Source: Chimonanthus salicifolius (lineage: Eukaryota; Streptophyta; Magnoliopsida; Laurales; Calycanthaceae). From it: a DNA stretch of 64,000 bases. Shown piece by piece: positions 22,341 to 43,311 of the stretch. Under the pieces are notes generated by a model. The model was given only the letters and a program-made list of their open reading frames with translations, was not told the origin of the DNA and did not search any database. Where the stretch lies: assembly GCA_013350335.1 (NCBI GenBank), contig CM023538.1:59137080-59201079 (forward strand). The letters run 5' to 3'. The position numbers were made by a program, and so were the translations under genes. Within the stretch, counting starts at the first letter, position 1. Each line of letters begins with the position of its first letter.

Positions 22341-22737
22341 TAGTAGTATAGTATTTTGATCTTTAAAATTTCAAACCAGACAATTTTTAGTTTATGATGT
22401 AGACAAGTGTAGATTGTAGAATAAATACAAAACAAAGTTTAAGTAAAATACAATATAGTGATGTGTGTTTTTATTGATATTTTTTAATATAATTTTGTTT
22501 TGTCTAATCTGCAAATCGACCGGAGAAAATCCTCTCCAAATACGTGATTTGATGGCTCTCCATTGGCTGCAACATGCATTCTTGGTTGTGACCACATTTA
22601 CATATTTGGATTGGTCCGAATAAAGCCCGTCTAGTTATCATTAAAAAAGCCATGATAGAAAGTTATGTGTGGTCCAATTTCACTTGTACAATATCAAATG
22701 TCGTCAGTACATGATAAAAAATATCTACAATCCATAT

Positions 22738-22890
22738 AATTGAAGTGATTGCCTCCTCTCTCAGGAAATATTCAGAGATTGCGAGTTCTAACCTCCATAG
22801 TATAACTTTAGTGTGCCCTAGAGATAGTGGGCTCACTTGAAAATATTTTACAATGAGTATCTCATAATTTCCCACAAAAAAAAAAATCTA
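22738..22890 (+). mobile_element. SINE family A
   Basis: GAAGTGATTGCCTCCTCTC, GATTGCGAGTTCTAACCTCC (B box), TTAGTGTGCCCTAGAGATAG, TCATAATTTCCCAC and poly(A). The A box is decayed. Confidence 0.65.
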
Positions 22891-23443
22891 CAAATATTCT
22901 TCTACTATCATGACTATGATAAAAACTTCTTATAAGTGTTTTTTTTTTAAAAAAAAAAGAATTTCATTTTTGTCTAAATTCACAATATGAATTTATTTGA
23001 TTTGAGAGGAGATAGAAGGTTGACCCGGCGGCGGTCGATATACTCGTCTTATAAAATAAGATTTTGAATTCGATTCTCTTACAACTCTTTTGTGGAATAG
23101 AAGGGTTCTACAAATTTATAAACTTTTATTAAATACAATGATAAAAGGTGATCCGAGCTTTAGAAAGAAAAAACCACTTTACTATTTTTTTACTCGGTAC
23201 TTCTTGAACTTTTGGCCTTTTGAACTATAATGTTACCCTGAAATCCAACGGCGATCTTCCGACGGCAGCATTGCCGGCAGTTCTGAGCGTGACAAGGTGA
23301 TCAACATGGATGGAATTGCCGGCCGCCTTAGATTCCTTTCTTTGGATTCATTTTCAAGGAGCAGCAGCTCAGGACCCCAAAATTCCTCCTCTCCTGTGAC
23401 CTTTGGTAGACTCCAAACGTGGAACATGAGCCTCTCTGACTTG

Positions 23444-23451
23444 CCACGTGG
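23444..23451. promoter_or_regulatory. Palindromic G-box CCACGTGG upstream of the GLR gene
   Basis: A perfect G-box/ABRE-type core in a stretch (23230-23560) that is visibly more GC-rich than its surroundings. It lies 1.6 kb before the GLR start codon. If, as I suspect, the leader has an intron, it would be in the core promoter. bZIP or bHLH binding is the usual role; nothing here proves it. Confidence 0.4.
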
Positions 23452-23939
23452 AAATGATGGGACACACCCAACATGGTGACCGTTGTGTGCTGTACGGACC
23501 CAATCACCGTGGACTTGGCTCTTTTAGGAGACGATGGAAGGAATCAGTCACCAGATTCCTTCTTTTCCCACCACCATTCTTTGTTGGTTTCATAGAGAAA
23601 AAAATATCTTGTTTCACATCACGCTGATGGGCAATTGTTGGCGTTAAAGCTCACAAAAGAGAGAAGAGAAGCAGAAGCAGATAGAAGTTTGGAAATCTTG
23701 AAGTTCTCCACTTGGGTAATGAAGGAAAGTGGAATTGATGGATTCCTTGCTTTTGTCTAAACACCTTCAATAGATTCTTTGTGTAATGAGGTAGAAGATT
23801 GATAGGTAGTGTGTTTATCTTAGTCACTCTTGCCCTTTATACATGAACTGAGCTTTTCCTTCTCATTTCACGTTTGGAATTTCAGCGCATTTCCTATTGG
23901 CTTTTCTCCAAGACTCCAACCCAACTGGTACAAGTTCCT

Positions 23940-24720
23940 ATTACATGTAAGTTCTTTGATTAAATTGGCATCTGGGCTTTTGGAATAACATGTTTCATCT
24001 CGACTTTGGTGGTAATCTTTCTGAGCTTTTTGTTGGGCTTTTGAGACTGCTGGATTTTTCAAACAGGCTCCTGTTTTCACTGTTATGTCGTTTTTTTAGC
24101 ACGTCTGAGTTCTTCGATTAAATGGGAATCTGGATTTTTGGGGTAACTTCTTCTAATATCAATTTTTGGAGTAATCTTGCTGAACTGTTTGTTGAAAATT
24201 TTAGATTTCTGGGTTTTCAACGAACTCCTATTTTATATATTTTTTCTCTCTTTTTAGCCCATGTGACTCTTTTGAATAACTTGTTTGTCATCTCAAATTT
24301 AGTGGCAATCTTGTTGGACTGTTTGTTGGGTATATGAGCTACGAGCTATTCAACAAGCTCCGATTTTATATGATTTTGTTTCTTTTTAGCACATCTATCT
24401 GATTTCTTTTAATTAATTGGCATCTGGTTTTCAAAATAACTTGTTTTCATCTAGATTTTAGTGGTAATCTTGCTGAACTGTTTTTGGGTGTATGGGATTG
24501 CTGTTTTTTTATTATTAAGAAACTCCAATTTTATCTGTTTTGACTCTCTCTGTGTGTGTGTGTGTGTTTTTTTTTTTTTAATAGTTGGCATCTAGTTCTT
24601 TGAAGTCACGTTGTTATTTGTTTGAATATATTGGTATCTAGGTTCTCTACGTCACTCACTTATCATCTCAATTTAGTGGCAATCTTTCCGACCTGTTTGT
24701 TGGGCCTTTTAGATTGCTGT
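23940..24720 (+). repeat. Degenerate tandem repeat (about 135-215 bp, five copies) in the GLR leader
   Basis: A unit with GTGGTAATCTTGCTGAACTG followed by TTTGTTGGG and a T-rich run, then AGCACATCT and TTGGCATCTGG, recurs with anchors near 24009, 24169, 24303, 24461 and 24676. It ends about 320 bp before the GLR start codon and probably lies in a 5' UTR intron. 22891-23939 holds the presumed promoter and leader, with no other gene. Confidence 0.7.
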
Positions 24721-25040
24721 GTCTTTGATTCCTTATTTTTCTCTTCTCCCTTGAGCTAGTTTACGACAGTGGGATTGAAAATTCTAGGATCCTCATTTTC
24801 CAATCATTCAACTGTATCATTTCTTTTAATGTTATTTTGGTTCTTTACTTCATTCTTTCATCTGCTCTTAATCCTTATTGTTAATTCTATTGGGTTTCTG
24901 AAATTGTGGATTCTGTTTCTATTGTGTGTTATTTTGATGTTTATTCTAGTTTCTGACACAGTTACAGTAAATTATAGGATGTGTGTTGGTAGGATCTGAG
25001 GAGCTGGCCAAAATTCACAACAGTTGAAGATTGACTACAA

Positions 25041-34324
<9,284 letters not shown>

Positions 34325-34913
34325 ATAATCTCTCATATAAGCTATTGCCTCAATGAGATGAAACTTTCTTGGTATTAGTCAGCTCTGGGATCTTAGACCT
34401 CAATGGTTGAAATTTAAGAGCTACCTGCTTACCATGCATCTGTAAGTATGCAACAAAGTTAAAATAACAAGATTAAAAGGGTATGCTTCCTTGTACCACT
34501 TAAGTATAAATTATTGATTACAGAATCTGTAAGTTGTAGAAGAAATAGAAATGTAGAATTTTTGTTGGAAATAGAAATCTTTTGTCTTTAACCTGGATGG
34601 ATACCCACGTTTATTGTTTATCTGTTGACTGGGTTCATTTCATTGATATCATATTACTTTTATTGGTTGTCCAAGGATCTGCTTTCTAAAGATGCTTTTT
34701 CTCTTCTTCTTCTTCTCCTTTTTCTCTCCTCCTGAAATGACCCCTTCAGTTTGTTTAGTTGTACAGCTAACGCTTGGTGTTTATTGAAAAAGCTAGCATC
34801 TAACAAAACTTTAGACAGTACAAGGTTGGTTAGGGAAATCTCATCACCGTCGCAAGCAGAAGATAAACACGCCTTCATGGCCGTATTTTCTGCCTTTTCC
34901 GTCTACTTGGAGA

Positions 34914-36126
34914 CAGGGCCGGTCCTGAGATTTCAGGGCTCTACGTGAGTTTTTAAGCTTGGGCCTTTATATACTCACAAAAAATAAAATCATACAATTT
35001 TTTTTACAATGTGTGAAACTAAATAAAATATCATAATCAAATTTATAACAAAATATTATTTAAAATTTATTCTTATTTTGAGATGTAAAATTACTAATTA
35101 AATTAATATATTCAATTTTTTTTAACATTTATTTTTCAATAGATAAGATAGTTAATCTATTCAATCTTTCTTATAACATTGTAGATCGAAGATAAGATTT
35201 TATCAGTTTTAACTTTGAAAAACTTATTTTTGCATAGGTAACTGTAACTGGTATAATCAACATTATTGTATAAGTAATTCATGCATTTGGAAAACAACAA
35301 TTCATTCTTTTTATATAATTTGGCAATTCATTTTTTTGGTACTGCATCTTTTATCATATTCGAATATGACAGTAATGCAAATTCTCATTTGAAACGAAGA
35401 TATTATTATTATTTTAATTTTTCAATTTTTCTGTATTTTTTAAAAAATTAAAAATTAAAAATTATCTTGATTATAATGATTTATACTTGTATATTGCTTT
35501 TAATAAAATCTACATTGATCAAATGAATAAAGATATATTTTTTCATCTCTTCAAATTTTAAAAGCTTTAAATTATTTTTAATTCAAAATTATCAACTCAA
35601 TATAGATTTATCTTTCTCTTTATTTAGATGATAGATATATTTTAAAAGATTCTTTATTAATTAAAATTTTATTATTATTATTATTATTATTATTAAACTC
35701 AATAAAATGACTATTATAATAATAATTATTATGATTGTTACTATCATTATTTTAATTTTTTAAGAAACCTGTAGAAAAATTATTAATATACAAATTTTCA
35801 ATTTTAAGTGTTCTAAATTCGAAATAGTTAAAAATAGTCAAATAATTTCAAGTAGCATTAATTCAAATTATTGTTATTTTTCATTATTATTGTTAAATAA
35901 CTTGATAAAAATGAAAAAAAAAGTTATTATTATTATACGTAGCCCGAGTCTAAGGTCTAGTATTTATAAAGGAACCATTCTAACCAACTGGACAAGAATG
36001 AATTTGTGTTTTAATTATACATTATTAACTATTTAACATATAGTAAAGGAGCTAATGGACTTGGGTCCTATTTATTTGGAGGCTCTAGGCGACCGCCTAA
36101 TTCATCTATAGTCAGGGCCGGCCATG
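34914..36126. mobile_element. Non-autonomous hAT element downstream of GLR
   Basis: The ends CAGGGCCGGTCCTGAG and GTCAGGGCCGGCCATG are inverted repeats. Flanks CTTGGAGA (34906-34913) and ATCGGAGA (36127-36134) agree at 6 of 8. The 3' subterminal GGCTCTAGGCGACCGCCTA is typical of a widespread plant hAT MITE type. 1,213 bp of AT-rich filler with an ATT microsatellite (about 35668-35695); no coding frame. It starts about 590 bp after the GLR stop codon. Confidence 0.85.
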
Positions 36127-36683
36127 ATCGGAGAATATGGGTCTCTTTGAAGTCATCTATCAAGGCTTTCTCAGAACAATTCGTGTATCGTTGACGCGAT
36201 AATTCTATCATTCAAATAAAACAAGAATTCTACTTGTTAGTTTTGTTCACTACTTGACAATGGGCATAATCACAAGGTCTGATTGGATAAAAGCCCCTCT
36301 GGCTTGAACCCCTCACCTCCTGAAGAAAGGGGAATGGAAACTGGGATCAAGCGGAGATAGAACCAGAATCACCCACCAGCCGGTTAGTTGATTTTCAATT
36401 GATGCAAAATGCTGAATGGCTGCAAGACATTTTCAACGACCGAGTTCTTATGATTTGGCCGATCTTTTAAAATGACCACACCTGCGTGCAAGACGTCGAG
36501 TACTCGACTGAATTTTATTCTTCTTTAAATTTGCCTTTAAATTTGAACTTTAAAGTTTGGTCTTTTTTCTGCTGAAATTCTACTACATGATCATTAACTC
36601 TGAGGTTTGTACCTTGAACTCGAGAACATCATCAATCATCATTAATACCACTTTCCCATTTGAGGTTTTCACAATGAACTTTT

Positions 36684-36834
36684 GATGAGGGAGGGGGAAC
36701 CTCGAAGACAGGTCTACTAAACCTTTCCTTCGGATGATGTCCTACACCTCCATAGGATAGTCACCGGATTACTCCATGAAGACTCAAACTCGCACCATAC
36801 CACTTCCTGAATATTCCCAGCTGAACTACCAACA
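36684..36834 (-). mobile_element. tRNA-derived SINE, third type (family C)
   Basis: On the minus strand: GTAGTTCAGCTGGGAATATT (A-box like), GTGCGAGTTTGAGTCTTC (B-box like), then CTATGGAGGTGTAGGACATC. A single copy in the window, so the assignment rests on the two internal promoter boxes. 36135-36683 holds nothing recognised. Confidence 0.5.
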
Positions 36835-37109
36835 TTGAACTTGGGAGCCTTGAGTGTCAAAATTTGAGGCTAATGGGATAAAAATTGAAGATAATATTCA
36901 TTACTGACGATTTCAGTCAGATTATATAAATGGGGGGTACTCAAGAAGATCGAGTTTAATTTAATGAACAAAGCAGGAAAAACAAACCCACTTCCAGTTT
37001 GAATACTACGACAACTGCTTTTCCCTTTCCCATTCCGTTCCTACTTGTTGCTCATCCACGGCAGGTTCCATTAGTCTATGCCTCTATGGGGCCTTCATTC
37101 ACAAACTTA

Positions 37110-37299
37110 GGGCCTATTTTGTGGCCAAAAACTCTTGATTGGAATTGAATTTTTTTATGGAATTCCTAATTTCTCAACAAGATTTGGAAAAAGAATTGAT
37201 TGTGCAGAGAAATTCTCAATTTCCAATATTAGCAAAACTTGTTAATTTAAAGATCTCAAGAATTATGCAATTCTGCTGAAATTTCTAGCAAACAGGCCC
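37110..37299. mobile_element. Tourist-like MITE
   Basis: Ends GGGCCTATTTTGTGG and CTAGCAAACAGGCCC (inverted), flanked by TTA at 37107-37109 and 37300-37302. 190 bp with foldback wording (AATTCCTAATTTCTC / GAGAAATTCTCAATTTCC). 37303-38817 is otherwise AT-rich with no gene seen. Confidence 0.75.
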
Positions 37300-38817
37300 T
37301 TAATTTTAAAGTTTATTATGCAGAACTTATTAAAAGGTAAGGAAAAAGCTAATTCTTTGAGATTGGGTTAGAGACATATAACAGTCTATGCAAAAATTTG
37401 CACATTATCTGATGAAGGGGGAAGGTTTGGCTTCTCAGACAATCCAATTCTTCAATTAAATGAAATGGCAAACTCGAACCCGACTCAAGCTACGGTGCAT
37501 TTGAGAAAACCCGAATCATACAGTCGCTCGGAGTTTTAGAGAGTTCCTCAGATCTCTCCTCCTTTCCAATACTAATTGATGTTTTCCTCAACTTTGGGCA
37601 ATTGGAAACACAATTAAGAAAATGAGAACCTGATTTAATTTCTCACTAAAAATAAAAGAGGCCTCAAAATTCCACTTGAAAATCAACAATTTGTGAAACC
37701 AGGTTTCCAAGGAAACTAGGCTTGTATTTGTTTGAATTAAAATTCAAGTGTGCAAATAAAACACACCAACCAGATCTGAATTATTTCATGCAGAATTTAA
37801 TTAAATGCTTACATAAATTAAATTTAATTCAGTGCAAAAATGAAACTAGAATTCATAGAGAATCAAAAACTTATTCGAGAATTAAAAATTAAATACGATT
37901 CGACCAATACACACCGTATCAACTAAATTCGTATTGCACATTTTGAGCAAAGACATACATCTCGCAGTAAAATTATCAAAAAAATTATAAATAAATGATT
38001 GAGTAGGATCCACAGCATTTATTTCGGGTCTTCTCAACTTGTCCATTTTTCTAAATGCTAATAATATAATAATTTTTATATTGATATTTTAAATTTAATT
38101 AATATCAAATACTATATGTGCAATGGCCCATAAATATCATATCATCCACATCTGTCCCTCTTTCTAGAAACTCTATGCCCCATCTTCTAATATTACACGT
38201 CACGCCCCAATGATTCAAGTCCCACCCTTCATATTCTCATACCTATTTTATAAAACTCTAAGGACAAGAGACCATTTTACAAAACTAGTTTGTTAGGGGA
38301 ATTTTGATTAATTAATTTCTATAAAATCATAGCCCCTAATGTCATGATGATTAAATAACTTAATCTAATCTATGCTACTGTTCTCATGTCACTCTCCAAT
38401 TTTATTATTATAATAATTTCATTATATTGAAGGTTGATTTATACTTAAAATTCATATTTTATTTTAGAGGAATGGTAAAGATGACTGCAAATAGTGACAT
38501 TTGGATTGTAGAAATTATTTCATTGAAAAAACTAAATTGTTCATTAATTTTTATACACGTGTTCTCATTTGTTTTTTTAATATTATGAAATTATTAGACT
38601 CACTGTTCAATAGATAAAATGATAGGTGTGATAAAATAGATTGTTTAATGCAGTATTTTTTATTTAATTTATTCAAAAGTAAATAGTTTTATTAAACCTA
38701 AGAGGAAACATATATGTAAATATATTATAAAATTAATGAACAATTTCAATTTTTATTAAGTAGATTCCAAATATCCTAAAAACATTTGATGTCATTTATT
38801 TTTTTTTTTAATTTAAG

Positions 38818-38945
38818 TGTGGGAAATCGCAGGAAATTCAACGTAAAACCCCCATGGGTGATACCTATTGCCCTTAGAGCATAGTCAGCATACCAAGTGA
38901 GCTATAGGGGATTGAACCTGACACCTCCTACTTCTTGAGGCAGAA
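38818..38945 (-). mobile_element. SINE family A
   Basis: Minus-sense order: GCCTCAAGAAGTAGGAGG, GTCAGGTTCAATCCCCTATAG (B box), ATGCTCTAAGGGCAATAGG, GGGGGTTTTACG, TTTCCCACACTT. The A-box end is degraded. 38946-39917 is without recognised content. Confidence 0.65.
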
Positions 38946-39917
38946 GATGAGAACATGAAATCATTTATTTTCCTCTTGCAATGGACTCAAATACTACTAT
39001 GAGGGATTAAAGTCATTGAGTGATTTAGATTCGAGAAATTTTGTTTTAAATAATTTTTTTAAAGAAAAAAGGCATAAGCTTGTAGTGGTTTGCATGAAGA
39101 GAGAGAGAAAAGGGGAGGGTGCGTATTGGGAAGTTTACACACGGATTAGTATGGTGGGACGTTTGAAAAATTCAGATGAGACGTTTGGTTATCTTAGTCT
39201 TAAAAAAATAAAAAGGGAGGGAGGAACTCAAATGCAAAATGCAAAATGATTTTTGGGTCTTGATTGGTACAACCCACCATGAACAATTACTTTTTTACAA
39301 ATGCTAATATTAAAATAATAATTTTTCTAATATTAAATAGAGTTGGGCCATGTCTTGAATAGTTGTTGGAATGCTGTGGGTATCTCTTTACCAAATCTCA
39401 TCCCCTTCTCATTACCCTCACTTCCTTCTTTTTCCATTTACTTATTATATTATACACCACCTACTCATGATAGAATAATTTTTTTTTTGCCTAAGTAAGA
39501 TCACCTATCAGCAATAGTTTATTTTAATTTTATAATATTTATAGAGTTAAATTGAAAAGTCATGATTTGTAAGAGTTTTAAGATCAACTTTTTAAATAAA
39601 GTCAATTTTAAAGGTTTTTAATCCAACAGTGAAATTAATTCAGAATAAATTTAAATTAAATATAGATAATGAGGAAAAATATATTTTTTAGAAATATGTA
39701 TTTAATAATGATATAAGTTTTGCATTCATAAATAGTTTAATGTTTGCAGGAGTGTAGAGGAAGATATAAAGGCGGTTTGTGTTCGTCATTGTGACTCTGT
39801 GAGTCGGGTGTTTGCTGCTTTGCCTTAATGCATTGTATAATTAAAGAGTATTTATAGCATGATCTGGAGGACCACAGAGAAAACATAGTCTTGCACATAT
39901 GTTCAAATTTTTTAAAA

Positions 39918-40061
39918 TATTCAATTAATCTTTGAGGTATGTGCAAGTCTCCCTATTCATATGTTTCGGATAATTCTATCGAAAGTGACCATTTGGAATA
40001 GAGTGAGAATCGAAATCAAGACTTTCGGTTCCTGAGACAAGTTCCTGACCATCACTTTTAT
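39918..40061 (-). mobile_element. SINE family B
   Basis: TTTGAGGTATGTGCAAGTCT, CCCTATTCATATG, GAATAGAGTGAGAATCGAAATC (B box) and GTTCCTGACCATCAC (head) in minus orientation. Confidence 0.7.
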
Positions 40062-40546
40062 TCCTTTCGATTTTCAGTGTCCTGACCATCAATCTAATCT
40101 TATCGTAGCTAAATCTTATCTTATCTTAACAATGTATGAGAGGACTATGAAATCTAGATATGAAAATGAAATCAAAATTAGAAAAAGTAATCAACAATAT
40201 CATATTTTTAAAAGAAATATTAATTTCGTAAACAAATTGAGTTGGTTTATAGTTATTTGGAATTGCATTTGTGTAGGTGAGGTTATTTTGACATTGAACA
40301 TATGCCAAAATAATGTTGATCACTTATTTCATTGTTACATTATTAGTATCGTATAAGTCGGAAATTCTCATGTTTAAAACTTTAAATCACAAAACTTCTC
40401 TTTTTGTTGATCATATCATTATTGACTTTTCTAGCGAGACTTAATGGTAAAACTATTCTTTAAATAGATTTAGATCTCATATGGTTAGATGTGCTCCGTA
40501 TAGACATGAAAATAGTTAGGTCAAGTCACGTCTTCAACCCTCCCAC

Positions 40547-40874
40547 TAGGGCTGAAACTCGAGTTGGGTCGAGTTGAGTTTCAATAAACTCAATTCAATC
40601 CATGTGAAAATTTATTGAACTCGACCCGACCCGATCTGAATTTTTAACCCGATTTAACGCAAGTGTTGTTTTATAACTTGGTGTACTCGGGTTGACTGGG
40701 GTCTGATCGGATTGATTTTAAATTTCTCAACCTGACCCGACTCAAATTTTATGCGGGTTTTATTTTTCTCAACCCAACTCAACTCGAGATATACAAATAC
40801 ATAACCTAAACCTATTGATTTCTCAGGTCAAATCACGAGGGTCGAGTTAAAACCCGACCCAAATTTCACCTCTA
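40547..40874. mobile_element. hAT MITE with GGGTCGAGTT-type subterminal words
   Basis: Starts TAGGGCTGAAACTCGAGTTG and ends ACCCAAATTTCACCTCTA (inverted), with perfect TSD CCTCCCAC (40539-40546, 40875-40882). The 328-bp body is full of GACCCGACCCGA, GGGTCGAGTT and ACTCGAGTT-like words in both orientations. Confidence 0.85.
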
Positions 40875-41494
40875 CCTCCCACTCATTACGTATTCATTTA
40901 TAAGTCACCGCTCAAAAAAATATTCATTTATAAATCGATTTAGGTAGAGTCTACCCAATTGGATCCGTGTCCTTTTAAAATGATCAGGTTCATATTGGAT
41001 TAATGGGTTGAGTCTGATTTTGCCAATCTACTTTCATCAACTGAATAAATATTAAAAAAATTAAAATATTTTTGTTGTTGAATAAATTATATCATTTTTA
41101 AAGATAAGAGAATTAAGAGCCAAAACATAGTTAAAAATCTATAAACTCAACTCAGTTGGGTAACCTGTTTGGACATTCTCACATGACAAGTAAAGTGAGA
41201 TCCTCGCTGTATCTCTCACCTTCTCCTTTAGTGTGTGAGTCTGGTATATGGTTCAGAAGAACTACTCCACCATTTAAATTTATAAATGCTCTAGTAATTA
41301 TCATGCTCAGCTACTCACTCTTTAAAATAAATAAATACCTACCAAAATAAATAAATGAATACATGAATGCGTACCAAAAAAGATGAAACTATGGTGTTGC
41401 TCACTTAAATGGCCTCTTTCTTAAATAATTTTCTAGCATAATTAATGGATTTTGGAGAATCCCTTTTCTGAAAATATTTTCTTATATGAATTAT

Positions 41495-41560
41495 TTATTT
41501 AACAGGGCTTCAACCATCCGAGAGAGGCCCATATCGGTTATATCGGTCGATTTTTTTCTT
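41495..41560. mobile_element. Fragment of a GGCCGATAT-family element
   Basis: AGGCCCATATCGGTTATATCGGTCGATTT resembles an end of the 12265 family followed by its usual T-run. No other end found. 40883-41494 and 41561-41845 show nothing else. Confidence 0.35.
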
Positions 41561-41845
41561 CAAAAAAAATTAAAAAAGAAAATATAAAAACAGAGAATTC
41601 ATTTTGCCCATGTTCTGATTTTAAATCTTGGGCATTTTTGTAGAGTATTAGACTATGGAAGGAGAAAAATTTGAAATGAATAAAGTATGTGAAAAAATAT
41701 AAAAAATATTCGAAATTATGTAAATCAAACAAATACCATCCAAATTATATACATCATAATTTTATTTTTTGGGTCTAAGCTTATTACATGGATTTTTTTT
41801 ATCAATCTAATCATTTAATAAATATGACTGAGGGATTGGCCATAT

Positions 41846-41994
41846 AGCCATATGGCTAAGAACCCGCTTTAAGAAGTGGAAGTCTTTTGTTGGATTAACA
41901 CTCAACTCCAAAGGATCACTCCTTCTAATTTTATTCGGTATATGCATATTGGAAAGTTTTCACATGATGAGACACTTAGACACCTTCAATCATT
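41846..41994 (+). mobile_element. SINE family B
   Basis: GGCTAAGAACCCGCTTTAAG, TGTTGGATTAACACTC (decayed B box), GGATCACTCCTTCTAATTTT and GAGACACTTAGACACCTTCA in plus orientation. 41995-43241 is without recognised content until the GTPase promoter. Confidence 0.55.
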
Positions 41995-43241
41995 AAAAAG
42001 GAAAAGGAAAAATAAGTGTTCAAGATCGCTTTTAAAGTGTCTCATCGTTAATTTAAACCATAAATCATGGCTGAATCCACACTTACCCATGTCCATTTGC
42101 CATTATTTAAAGTTTGTTTGGACTATTTTGATTACAACTAAAGGAAGTCCTATCATGAATAATTGTAGACCTTAATCTTATAGTCTCAATTTGGATAATT
42201 GGATCATTGACATCCACGAATGACTTCGATCGGACAATTTTAATCATCACATGAATTTGGTCTAAATCAATTTCAAGAGCAAAGATTCTATCATTATTTT
42301 CACCAAATCATGTCCTTCTAATTAGGCATGACATGCGTGGATAATGATTAAAGATATTTACAGGGTTAACAAAGTAGTGACATTATCACAATGAATTTTA
42401 AATATGAAGGATAAGAATGAAAAGTTGAACACTATCACAGTTAAATTTGAAAAACGATTTTAATAAAGATTCGATAACGACTACTCTTTAAATGAGTGTT
42501 TGGATCTCACATGAATGGGTGTGAAGTAAAGAGAATCATATTAGTAGAAGGTATATGAAGTTTATCTAATTGTTTTAACCTGTGATTTTAATTTTTATTT
42601 AAAACCAATGCCTTATATTCATTATAATTTTAAAGACTAAAATTAATCGATAAAATAATCATTTAATGATGAAATTGTAGATACTCCATAGTCATATAGT
42701 CACCTATCCAACACACCATATTTTGTAGAATCCATAATTCATTTCATGAAAAATCTTGATCGAAAAGTCTCACTATTCTAACTTGAAAATTTTCCTTGAA
42801 TTCACCCGTAACAATTAAACCATACTAACTGGGCAAGCTGCATGGGCTTGGTGGTACAGGCTAAGGGAAAGGGAGGATTAGTCTTGTTGGATATAATATC
42901 TCAGAGATACTTCTCGCTAAAAAAAATAAAAAATTAAACCATGTTTTTTGAGCTGGTAACTTTTTTGTGTGTTAAAATTTCAAGTTGTCTCGCGGACTAT
43001 GTAACTGATCTCTAATAATTAAAAGACAAAAATACCCTTCTTCTAAGTATCCATACCATGGGCCCAAGACGCCGGCAACGTGGACATTTTGGACAATTCG
43101 AAAAACCGGTCAACCGTCTTCCGATAACACAGTCACCTTCTTAGCTGAGTTCGGTGTAAGAAGTAATAACCAAAGACACCTTCTCTTAACAAAGCAAAGC
43201 AAAAGATCAGAATAAAGAATACAGAGAAAGTCATTACAAGC

Positions 43242-43257
43242 TCTCTCTCTCTCTCTG
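43242..43257 (+). promoter_or_regulatory. CT-repeat in the presumed GTPase 5' leader
   Basis: CTCTCTCTCTCTCTCT about 50 bp before the start codon. Pyrimidine repeats near transcription starts (Y patches) are common in plant genes; the start site itself is not determined. Confidence 0.5.
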
Positions 43258-43275
43258 TTTCTCCTTTTCCTTTTC

Positions 43276-43311
43276 ATGGACAAAAGAACTCTTCAACCCA
43301 TCCAAACATGA
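43276..43311 (+). CDS. Upstream ORF (11 codons) overlapping the GTPase start codon as ATGA
   Basis: ATG at 43276 opens MDKRTLQPIQT and stops at TGA 43309-43311, so its stop shares ATGA with the main ATG at 43308. This geometry usually means termination-reinitiation or start-site competition lowers translation of the main protein. It matters only if transcription begins upstream of 43276, which the CT-rich leader makes likely. Confidence 0.5.
   Translation: MDKRTLQPIQT

Noticed and set aside
23233..23479. GC-richer open frames on both strands upstream of GLR
   Set aside because: No known protein similarity that I can recognise; position and the G-box fit a promoter or leader of GLR. A lost gene fragment remains possible.
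34660..34948. Minus-strand frame with an Arg-rich tail and an overlapping plus-strand frame after GLR
   Set aside because: No domain, low-complexity Arg run from a CTT-rich stretch, broken by a hAT insertion; likely 3' UTR or flank.
35668..35695. ATT-repeat as a possible functional site
   Set aside because: Ordinary microsatellite inside the AT-rich filler of a hAT element.
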